30,000 nucleotides of DNA from Rhodanobacteraceae bacterium (GTDB lineage Bacteria > Pseudomonadota > Gammaproteobacteria > Xanthomonadales > SZUA-5), in NCBI GenBank assembly GCA_024234055.1, contig JACKOW010000020.1:1-30000 (forward strand), read 5' to 3'. The notes under the pieces were generated by a model. The model had not been told where the DNA came from, did no database searches, and saw only the letters and a list, made by a program, of their open reading frames with translations. Positions within the stretch are counted from its first letter, which is position 1. Each line of letters begins with the position of its first letter. Positions 23,006 through 30,000 of the stretch are shown in pieces. Position numbers and translations under genes: made by a program.

Positions 23006-24760
23006 ATGTCGCCGATGAAGAGCTCGGATAGCGTTCGAGAAAGGCCTTCAAGCTCCCGATGGACCTGCTTCGCTTCGATCGCTGCTTTGCTGCTCGCATT
23101 TGTGGCAACAGCGTCGACTCCGGTGCGGTCCGACGCTCTGAAGATCACAGTGCGCGATGCCGAAACCGGAGGTTTCGTCGACGCCGAAGTCGAGCTGACC
23201 GGCGCCGATTCATCTCGATCCCTGCTCAAGATTCATGGCGGTCGCGCGCAGTGGCAGGTCGAGGGCGAGCTGAACCTGGAGCTGACCGCGAGTGGATACA
23301 CGAGCCTGAGCACGCAACTGGCGGCGGACACCCACGACGTGCTTCTGTGGCTCGATCCCGTGCCGGCGCCGACTGCCGCGGGCAGTACTGCGGGAACTGG
23401 CGTCACGATCGTAGGCCATGTCTATGATTTTCTGCGCGGCGCAGCCGTTTCCGGCGCCCGCGTGAACATCGACAACGAGATCGCTTACACCGACTCCCGC
23501 GGCCAGTTCAGCCTGAACCTGCCTGCCGTTGACGACGACGAAGGCGCGACCGCGCAACTGAGCGTGACGGCTGACGGCTTACCGCCGTGGAGTCAAGCGC
23601 TGACGCTGACCAATGGCGTCAGCCATCGCATCATCGATCTCGGCGCCGGCACACCTGGGCCCGACCATCGCTTCGACTCGCGCCAGCTGGCCAGCCCGAT
23701 CGAAGACCCCGCCGCTGCCAGAGCACCGGTGTTCCCGGTGCCGCAGAGCATTCGTGTGGGCTTTGCCGATGCCGGGTTCACCACCCCCTGTTGCGTCGGC
23801 TCCTGCAGTGCGGTCAGCGTGATGTCACTGGAAACCTACGTCAAACGCGGACTCAACGACGAATGGATTGCCAGCTGGACTGGCGACAGCCTGCGCGCCG
23901 GGGCCATCGCCTATCGCTCCTACGGCGCCTGGCATGTCGCCCACCCGCGCACCACCAGCTATGACATCTGTTCCAGCGCCTGCTGCCAGGTCAACGATCC
24001 CGACACCAGTGCATCCAGCGATACGGCGGTCAACGCCACGGCAGGCATCTTGTTGAGTCAAGACGGCGAGATTTTCCGATCCGAGTATTCCGCCGAAAAC
24101 AATGCCTGGGACGATCCGGGCGATGGTCTTCCCTGCTCCAATCCCGACCTGTCCTGCGGCAATGGCTTCGTCGGCAGCCCGGCCACCGGCTGGCCCTGTC
24201 TGGCCGACAGCGTGGCCCTGGGGCGCGGTTGTTTTGGCCATGGTCGTGGCATGTCGCAATGGGGCACTCAGCGCTGGTCGCTGGATCAGGGCCAGCGCTG
24301 GCCCTGGATCGTCAATCACTACTACAACGCCAACGGTAACGGCGCCGGCTTGCGCAACTCAGAGCTGACTTCGCCGCTACGGATCGATCAGTTCACGGCG
24401 CCGGTCAATGCCAGCCCAGGCCAGTTGATCACGCTGACGCTCGAACTCAGCAACCTGGCCGCGCTGGCGCATGATCCGGTCTACATCGGTGCCAGTCTGT
24501 TTCGCAGCGGCAGCGGCTTCGTCTCGGATCCAGCGCGGGATCTCGGCGTGCGGCTGGAGCCGGGCAGCCAGCAGCGCAGTCGACAGTTTCAGCTTCCTGA
24601 AGGTCTGAGCCCGGGTGTTTGGGATGTGCTGGTAGCCCTGTACCTGGACATCGACGGCAACGGCGCGATCAACAGCGGTGATCTGGCCCTGACCAGTGCG
24701 CGCCAGAATGGGGTGCTGACGATTGTGGGCGGGCCGCTGTTTGCCGATGGATTCGAATAG
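23006..24760 (+). CDS. secreted SpoIID/LytB-domain protein with Ig-like N-terminal repeats
   Basis: The 584-aa product has a signal peptide (SIAALLLAFVATASTPVRSDA) and two carboxypeptidase-regulatory-like beta-sandwich modules: LKITVRDAETGGFVDAEVEL and VTIVGHVYDFLRGAAVSGAR. A SpoIID domain follows, with SLETYVKRGLNDEWIASWTG, LRAGAIAYRSYGAW and FGHGRGMSQWGTQRW, then IVNHYYNAN. In sporulating Firmicutes SpoIID is a lytic transglycosylase that cuts denuded glycan; here it may act on periplasmic or foreign peptidoglycan. The domain contains many Cys, unusual for the family, and probably several disulfides. The tail folds as another beta domain and ends LFADGFE, a short C-terminal motif I associate with secreted proteins of Xanthomonadales-type bacteria. 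ATG 23006 is preferred (GGAAACG upstream); ATGs at 22973 and 23015 are alternatives. It follows the methyltransferase gene closely. Confidence 0.82.
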   Translation: MSPMKSSDSVRERPSSSRWTCFASIAALLLAFVATASTPVRSDALKITVRDAETGGFVDAEVELTGADSSRSLLKIHGGRAQWQVEGELNLELTASGYTSLSTQLAADTHDVLLWLDPVPAPTAAGSTAGTGVTIVGHVYDFLRGAAVSGARVNIDNEIAYTDSRGQFSLNLPAVDDDEGATAQLSVTADGLPPWSQALTLTNGVSHRIIDLGAGTPGPDHRFDSRQLASPIEDPAAARAPVFPVPQSIRVGFADAGFTTPCCVGSCSAVSVMSLETYVKRGLNDEWIASWTGDSLRAGAIAYRSYGAWHVAHPRTTSYDICSSACCQVNDPDTSASSDTAVNATAGILLSQDGEIFRSEYSAENNAWDDPGDGLPCSNPDLSCGNGFVGSPATGWPCLADSVALGRGCFGHGRGMSQWGTQRWSLDQGQRWPWIVNHYYNANGNGAGLRNSELTSPLRIDQFTAPVNASPGQLITLTLELSNLAALAHDPVYIGASLFRSGSGFVSDPARDLGVRLEPGSQQRSRQFQLPEGLSPGVWDVLVALYLDIDGNGAINSGDLALTSARQNGVLTIVGGPLFADGFE

Positions 24761-24919
24761 CTCCAGCAAGAAGCCGTACCATTGGCCCATCCTCGTCGAC
24801 GCGCATTCTCGCCGCGCCAGCAGCGCTTTGACAGGTTCTGACTTGTCTGGTCGCCATCGAGCATGGCATCGGGCGCGTCCAGAAGAGAGTGGACCGACCA
24901 CATCGAGCTTGGGCCGTAA

Positions 24920-27247
24920 CTATCCGGCGGCCACCAACTGCTTGCCGATGGGCAGACTCCGGATGCGCCTCCCGCTGGCCGCAAACAAGGCGTTGGTCAG
25001 GGCCGGCGCCGCCGTCGGGATGCCCATCTCACCGGCCCCCGAGGGCTCGCGCTCACTGTCGATGATCTCGACCTCCACGTCCGGGGCATCGGTCATGCGC
25101 AGCAAGGGATAGCTGTCGAAATTGCCTTCCACCACCTGGCCCTTGTCGATGTGGATTTCCAGATTCCGAGCGGTGCTGATGCCATCAATGGTGCCACCCA
25201 TCATCTGGGCCTCGATGCCCAGACGGTTGATCGGCCGACCGACATCGACCACGCAGACGCAGCGTTCGATGCGGTAGCTGCCATCGGTGGCCACCGACAC
25301 TTCCATCGCGTGCGCGGCGTAGCCACCAAAGGTGAAATGTGCTGCCAGACCGATGCCACGACCCGGTTGGAGTCTTCGTCCCCAGCCGACGCGCTGGGCG
25401 GCCCGCCGCAGCACCTCACTGAGACGCCCGGTCTCGAAGATCGGGCCGCCGTGACCTGAATAGGCCAGCTGACGCGGCGGGCCGAGCAGTTTCAGGCGAA
25501 ACGCCAGCGGATCCTGACCTGTCGCATGCGCCACTTCGTCAAGGAAACTCTGCACCGCAAAGGCATTGGCCGTGTGAGCCGGCGCCCGCCAGGAGCCGCG
25601 AGTCATGCCGGACTTCACCGCAAACCACTCGAGACGCAAATTGGGCAGCAGTTGCGCCGGAAAATCGTCCGGATAAAGCTCCGAGGTCCACAGCTGATCG
25701 TCGGGCATGTCGGGACGTCGATAGTACTTGCTGGCGCTGGCCAGGCGGTGTGCCCAACCACTCAGTCTGTGTTGATCGTCGAGCGTGGCGATCAGGTGGT
25801 GATGGCCGAAAGGCCGGTAGAAATCATGGCGGAGATCATCTTCGCGCGTCCACAGCAGCCGGATCGGCTTTCCGCTCAGCTTCGACAGAATCAGCGCTTC
25901 GGCGACGAAGTCGTTGCTCAGACGCCGTCCGAAGCCGCCGCCGACGCGGGTCATCTGCACATCAATGTCGAAACGGTCCACGCCGGTGATCTGCTGGGCC
26001 AGGCGCGACGCACCCGAGGGCATCTGCATCGGCGCGATGATGCGTACCCGATCGCTCTCCACGTGCACGCAGGCATTCTGCGGCTCCAGCGGACAGTGCG
26101 AGACATAGGGCACCCGATAGACCGCTTCGATCACCTTGGCCGCCGATTGTCGGGCGCCATCGAAGTCGCCATCCTCACGGCAGCGAATCCCTTTGCCTTT
26201 CAGCAATTCACCACATTGCTGATCCAGTGCAGCGGTGGATTCACTGCCCCAGGGACCAGGTTTCCATTCGATCTTCAGCGCCTCGCGGCCTTTCAGAGCT
26301 GACCAGGTATCGTCAGCCAACACGGCAACGCCGGGCGCCAGATTGGCGCTGATCGGCTCGCCGAACTTCGGTCCGGGCAGAGCCAGTACCTGACGCACGC
26401 CGGGAATCTTCAACGCTGCGCTGGCATCGAAGGACATGAGTTCGCCATCGAAATGCGGGTAACGGGCCACCACCGCGACCCAGGCACCGGGCATGCGCGC
26501 ATCGATGCCGTAGCCAGCCCGCCCAGTGACGATGTCCTCCAGGCCCAGCTGGCGCTGGCGACTCCCCAGCAAGCGGTAGTCCTTGGCGGACTTGAGCGGC
26601 ACATCGACGACTGGCCATGCCATTTGCGCCGCCGCCGGCGCCAGTTCAGCGTAGCTCAGGCGGCGGCCATCGGCGCGAATCACCTCACCGGCTTCGGTGC
26701 GCAGGGCACTGGCATCGGTCTGCCACTGTCTCGCGGCTGCAGTCACCAACAGATGCCGTGCCCGTGCACCGATCTGCCGCAGATCCGACCAGGCTTCCGG
26801 TACCGAAGTGCTGCCACCCGCGCCCTGCGGCCCATACTTCCAGCTCACGCCCGGGGCTTCAGGGATCTTCTTGATCCCCAGCGGCAGTTGGACCGCGCGA
26901 ACCTTGGACCAATCGGCATCGAGCTCTTCGGCAATGATCATCGGCAAGGCGGTGTACACCCCTTGTCCAATCTCGGGGCAACGCGCCCCGATGTGGGTCA
27001 TGCCATCGGGATCAATCTGGATGAACAGACCAATCGCAGACTCAGATTCCGTCTCCACCGGACTCGCGTCTGCGGTGGCGGCCCCAAGCAGGCGCGGCGC
27101 GATTGATGCCGCAAACAACAAGCCGCCGCTGGCCGTCAGAGACAGACGCATGAATTCGCGACGACTGGTGGTGCCGTCAGTAGGCATCAGCGGCGCCACG
27201 AAATCGTCCAAGGACGCGTGCCAGTACTCCCGATCAGGTCCGCTCAT
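24920..27247 (-). CDS. molybdopterin-binding large subunit of a xanthine-oxidase-family hydroxylase (isoquinoline 1-oxidoreductase beta type)
   Basis: The 775-aa protein has a Tat signal (SRREFMRLSLTASGGLLFAA, Arg29-Arg30) for export in the folded state with cofactor. It carries the molybdopterin cytosine dinucleotide-binding domains of the isoquinoline 1-oxidoreductase/aldehyde dehydrogenase branch: MTHIGARCPEIGQGVYTALP, QMTRVGGGFGRRLSNDFVAE, GMTRGSWRAPAHTANAFAVQ, and the C-terminal EREPSGAGEMGIPTAAPALT with the conserved catalytic Glu region. Such enzymes hydroxylate N-heterocycles or oxidise aldehydes in the periplasm and pass electrons to a 2Fe-2S subunit and often a cytochrome c; no cytochrome gene is seen here. 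Its ATG overlaps the stop of the small subunit (ATGA). The physiological substrate is unknown. Confidence 0.92.
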   Translation of the reverse strand: MSGPDREYWHASLDDFVAPLMPTDGTTSRREFMRLSLTASGGLLFAASIAPRLLGAATADASPVETESESAIGLFIQIDPDGMTHIGARCPEIGQGVYTALPMIIAEELDADWSKVRAVQLPLGIKKIPEAPGVSWKYGPQGAGGSTSVPEAWSDLRQIGARARHLLVTAAARQWQTDASALRTEAGEVIRADGRRLSYAELAPAAAQMAWPVVDVPLKSAKDYRLLGSRQRQLGLEDIVTGRAGYGIDARMPGAWVAVVARYPHFDGELMSFDASAALKIPGVRQVLALPGPKFGEPISANLAPGVAVLADDTWSALKGREALKIEWKPGPWGSESTAALDQQCGELLKGKGIRCREDGDFDGARQSAAKVIEAVYRVPYVSHCPLEPQNACVHVESDRVRIIAPMQMPSGASRLAQQITGVDRFDIDVQMTRVGGGFGRRLSNDFVAEALILSKLSGKPIRLLWTREDDLRHDFYRPFGHHHLIATLDDQHRLSGWAHRLASASKYYRRPDMPDDQLWTSELYPDDFPAQLLPNLRLEWFAVKSGMTRGSWRAPAHTANAFAVQSFLDEVAHATGQDPLAFRLKLLGPPRQLAYSGHGGPIFETGRLSEVLRRAAQRVGWGRRLQPGRGIGLAAHFTFGGYAAHAMEVSVATDGSYRIERCVCVVDVGRPINRLGIEAQMMGGTIDGISTARNLEIHIDKGQVVEGNFDSYPLLRMTDAPDVEVEIIDSEREPSGAGEMGIPTAAPALTNALFAASGRRIRSLPIGKQLVAAG

Positions 27248-27711
27248 GAAGACTGCTCCGAGCGCATCATCGCCGCGGCACGCTTGATGGCGCGGCGGAT
27301 GCGCGGATAGGTGCCGCAGCGACAAAGATTGGTGAGCGTTGCGATATCGGCATCGTCGGGTTCGGGCACGCGCGCGAGCAGGTCGACCGCGGCCATGATC
27401 TGCCCTGCCTGGCAATAACCGCACTGTGGCACGTCTTCGGCAATCCAGGCCTGTTGCACCGCATGCAGAGAGTCCCGCGCCAGACCTTCGATGGTCGTAA
27501 TGCTGCGGCCCTCGGCCGCCTTCAGCGGATAGGAACAGGAACGCACCGCTGCGCCATCGACATGCACCGTGCAAGCGCCGCACTGGCCAATCCCGCAGCC
27601 ATATTTGCTACCCGTCAAACCGGCGTGATCGCGCAGATACCACAACAAGGGCATGTCGCCATCGCCGGCGAACTCGGCTGCTGCGCCGTTCAAGGTGAAA
27701 CGAAACATCAT
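27244..27711 (-). CDS. 2Fe-2S small subunit of the molybdenum hydroxylase
   Basis: The 155-aa product has both clusters of the xanthine oxidase family. The plant-ferredoxin-type site is Cys39, Cys44, Cys47 and Cys59 (YGCGIGQCGACTVHV...RSC). The helical-domain site is Cys97, Cys100, Cys130 and Cys132 (QCGYCQAGQ...CRCGTYPRIR). It carries electrons from the molybdenum centre to an external acceptor. It has no signal peptide and presumably travels with the Tat-targeted large subunit, which follows with an ATGA overlap. ATG 27711 is preceded by GGGGAGAGG; a second ATG directly follows. An upstream ATG at 27771 would add 20 unlikely residues. Confidence 0.95.
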   Translation of the reverse strand: MMFRFTLNGAAAEFAGDGDMPLLWYLRDHAGLTGSKYGCGIGQCGACTVHVDGAAVRSCSYPLKAAEGRSITTIEGLARDSLHAVQQAWIAEDVPQCGYCQAGQIMAAVDLLARVPEPDDADIATLTNLCRCGTYPRIRRAIKRAAAMMRSEQSS

Positions 27712-27790
27712 CCTCTCCCCGATGGCTCGAACCCAATGGTGGGCCCAGACGAAAGCCGGTGCATGCGGCAAAGGTCAGGCGGCACGCCCA

Positions 27791-29182
27791 TCACGGCGCT
27801 GATTTCGGCAGAACCAGACCCGCCAGCCCCTGCACCAGTTGACGCATCTGGTCCGAACGCCCTTCGCTGTTGCTCAGCATCAGCACATTGCTACCCTTGC
27901 CGTCGCTGACATGAACAATGAAATAGCCACGATCCGAACCGCCCACAGCCAGCCCGGCCTTGCGCTGCCAACCGCGCGCTTCATCGGTCGCAAACAGCGT
28001 GCCGGCTTCCAGAGCCAGGTAATAGCGATTCATGTCATCGAGCGTGGAATACATGCCGCCACTACCCATCACCAGCCAGGACGTTGGCCCCCAGTTAGGC
28101 GGAATATTCGGCACTCCCACCGAGGTCGCGCCCTGGCCCACCGCAAAATCCGACACCGCAAACCCGCCGGACTCGCCATAAAACCCGGTACGCGCCATCT
28201 TCAACTTGTCGAGAATTTCCGCACGCACGAAGTCGCGATAGGACTTGCCGCTCACCTTTTCGACAATCGCCGCCAGGAGACCAAAGGCTGAATGCGAGTG
28301 TTCCTGACCCTCGCCAGGCTTGAACAGCAGTGGCGCTGCCATGATTCTGGCGACGGCCGCATCGCGACCGACCCAGGCCAGATCCGGATCCCAATCGTCG
28401 GTACTGTCATGAAAGTTCGGCAACCCGGAGCGGCCGGTCATCAATTGCCGCGGCGTCATTGCGGCCCGATCCGCTGGAACATTGTCGAAAAAGCGGGTTA
28501 TGGGATCATCCAACGACAATTGGCCCCTTTCGCTGAGCAGCAGTATCGAACTCACTGTGAAGTCGATGGGGGTGGAGCCGATTCCGAAGATCTGTTCCAG
28601 CTTGATCGGCGTCTTTGACCCGGGATCGGCCACTCCATAGCCCTGACGCAGCATCAATTTGCCTTCGTGGACGGCCAGCACCACACCGGAGAAGCCGTGT
28701 CCGGCCAAACCCTCAAATGTGCCGGCAAGGCCAGACCAGCTGAGCGGAGGAAGGGGCGATGTGGCCGCGGCTTCGGATGCAAGCAATTCCAGCTTTGTGA
28801 TCCTGCCGGAATCATCCAGGTGCAAGAGGTACTCGCCACGTCGCTGATCCTGGAAGATCAGATGCAGTCCGTCTCCCCGCAGTTCCACCGTGGCATCGCC
28901 CAGCGCGCCCTTGGCTGCCGCACGCAAGGGCTCGAAGTAGGTCTGCAACTGGGCATCATCAAAACTGTACCGATACTCCCGCGCCAACTGCGAGTCGGCG
29001 AAGGACCGCAGCGATTCCTGATCCGCGCCTGCCAGCATGTCTTCCACCGACCGAATTGCCGCTCGCACTTCCGGCGGCGGGCCCGATTGCGCCATCAGCG
29101 AACTGGATGTCGCCAGGGCCAAGACGGCGCTGATCAGAAGAGCGAAGGGAAGATGAACCTTGAAGAGTTGCTGCTTCGTCAT
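27791..29182 (-). CDS. secreted beta-lactamase/serine-hydrolase-fold protein with degenerate active site
   Basis: The 463-aa product has a signal peptide (LLISAVLALATSSSLMA), an N-terminal region of about 110 residues (some resemblance to DUF3887/DUF3471-type modules, uncertain), and a C-terminal class C beta-lactamase/PBP4*-type fold (about 150-460). The fold is clear (GFSGVVLAVHEGKLMLRQGY, LLLSERGQLSLDDPITRFF, LMTGRSGLPNF, LVMGSGGMYSTLDDMNRYY). However, the SxxK motif reads S203-T-P-I206, the YxN motif reads H295-S-H297, and the late HTG/HxG box near LAVGGSDRGYFIVH is not typical. It is therefore probably not a normal acyl-serine hydrolase. ATG 29182 follows GGGGAT at a good distance. It sits between the rRNA terminator and the hydroxylase genes, 79 bp upstream of the small-subunit start, so co-transcription is possible. 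Confidence 0.85.
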   Translation of the reverse strand: MTKQQLFKVHLPFALLISAVLALATSSSLMAQSGPPPEVRAAIRSVEDMLAGADQESLRSFADSQLAREYRYSFDDAQLQTYFEPLRAAAKGALGDATVELRGDGLHLIFQDQRRGEYLLHLDDSGRITKLELLASEAAATSPLPPLSWSGLAGTFEGLAGHGFSGVVLAVHEGKLMLRQGYGVADPGSKTPIKLEQIFGIGSTPIDFTVSSILLLSERGQLSLDDPITRFFDNVPADRAAMTPRQLMTGRSGLPNFHDSTDDWDPDLAWVGRDAAVARIMAAPLLFKPGEGQEHSHSAFGLLAAIVEKVSGKSYRDFVRAEILDKLKMARTGFYGESGGFAVSDFAVGQGATSVGVPNIPPNWGPTSWLVMGSGGMYSTLDDMNRYYLALEAGTLFATDEARGWQRKAGLAVGGSDRGYFIVHVSDGKGSNVLMLSNSEGRSDQMRQLVQGLAGLVLPKSAP

Positions 29183-29293
29183 GTACGTATCCCCAGATCT
29201 TGATCGCTGCCATTGCAAGCGGTCTGAAGAACCAAGGATGCGTTTGCGGGACAAATGGTCGCAGCAGCAGGGAATCAGAATCCCGAACGTCAG

Positions 29294-29333
29294 ACACCAC
29301 AACGCCCAGTCGATTGACTGGGCGTTGTGGTGT
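29294..29333 (-). terminator. strong hairpin terminator of the rRNA operon
   Basis: A perfect 18-bp stem, ACACCACAACGCCCAGTC with GACTGGGCGTTGTGGTGT and loop GATT, starts 8 bp past the 3' end of 5S rRNA. On the minus strand no T run follows, but the very stable stem and position fit rRNA operon termination or processing. Confidence 0.8.
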
Positions 29334-29340
29334 TTAAAAG

Positions 29341-29457
29341 GTGCTTGGCGATGACCTACTCTCGCATGCGGATGCACACTACCATTGGCGCTGACGCGTT
29401 TCACTTCCGAGTTCGGGATGGGATCGGGTGGGACCACGTCGCTATGGTCGCCAAGCA
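29341..29457 (-). rRNA. rrf: 5S rRNA
   Basis: The minus strand reads TGCTTGGCGACCATAGCGAC through CCCGATCCCATCCCGAACTC, GGAAGTGAAACGC and GAGAGTAGGTCATCGCCAAG. This is a complete 5S rRNA of about 117 nt with pairing ends (TGCTTGGCG with CGCCAAGCA). It lies about 80 bp downstream of the 23S gene in the standard order. Confidence 0.96.
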
Positions 29458-29536
29458 TTGGAAAAGGGATGGGCAGGTAGCCATTGGCGCCAGGGAGGAA
29501 CGAGTGTGTCGTTCGTCGCATGGGCTTTGAGTTATA

Positions 29537-30000
<464 letters not shown>

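Noticed and set aside
27791..29182. Calling this gene an active beta-lactamase or resistance determinant
   Set aside because: The catalytic SxxK and YxN motifs are absent, so hydrolytic activity cannot be supported from the sequence.

Overview
The window is a GC-rich chromosomal segment of a Gram-negative proteobacterium, most likely a gammaproteobacterium of the Xanthomonadales/Lysobacterales type. This is inferred from a close PpnN homologue, a CGFS glutaredoxin, an Oar-like TonB-dependent receptor, heavy investment in secreted proteins, and a secreted protein ending in LFADGFE. It is housekeeping at both edges and accessory in the middle. On the left are tRNA-Asn with a strong hairpin terminator, ppnN, a cyclic-nucleotide-sensor/rhodanese fusion, a 1055-aa Oar-like receptor, a flavodoxin-like protein, the overlapping set grxD / YciK-like SDR / MarC, and a divergent ACMSD-type amidohydrolase. 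On the right are the 3' end of a 23S rRNA gene, 5S rRNA and its terminator, all on the minus strand.

From 10.2 to 13.8 kb there is a duplicated regulatory cassette. Two unrelated secreted proteins (355 and 149 aa) sit behind homologous upstream regions that share a hairpin and an AT-rich box. In copy A the divergent gene is an intact soluble winged-helix/TolB-N-like/TPR regulator. In copy B only two short collinear pieces of that regulator remain, immediately before a TonB-dependent receptor gene.

The most notable locus runs leftwards from 22066 to 16241: a 61-aa acidic protein, two tandem small Lys-rich peptides (45 and 43 aa) with a Gly-Gly site, a parvulin-like protein, a 1031-aa transporter (two cNMP-binding domains, C39 peptidase, ABC membrane domain, ATPase) and an HlyD-type adaptor. 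Overlaps and short gaps suggest one operon. The peptides share a 12-residue leader end (KDLKPKKDAKGG) and a 14-residue core (LPAVQKVREAAARG), identical in protein although 10 of these 26 codons differ synonymously. I read this as a compact system that matures and exports a short cationic peptide under cyclic-nucleotide control, with no recognisable core-modifying enzyme inside the operon. A SAM methyltransferase gene is divergent, 41 bp away.

Right of this lie a secreted SpoIID-domain protein, a two-subunit molybdenum hydroxylase (Tat-exported large subunit and 2Fe-2S subunit, overlapping by ATGA) and a beta-lactamase-fold protein that has lost its catalytic motifs. All function assignments come from reading motifs in the translations; no database search was run.
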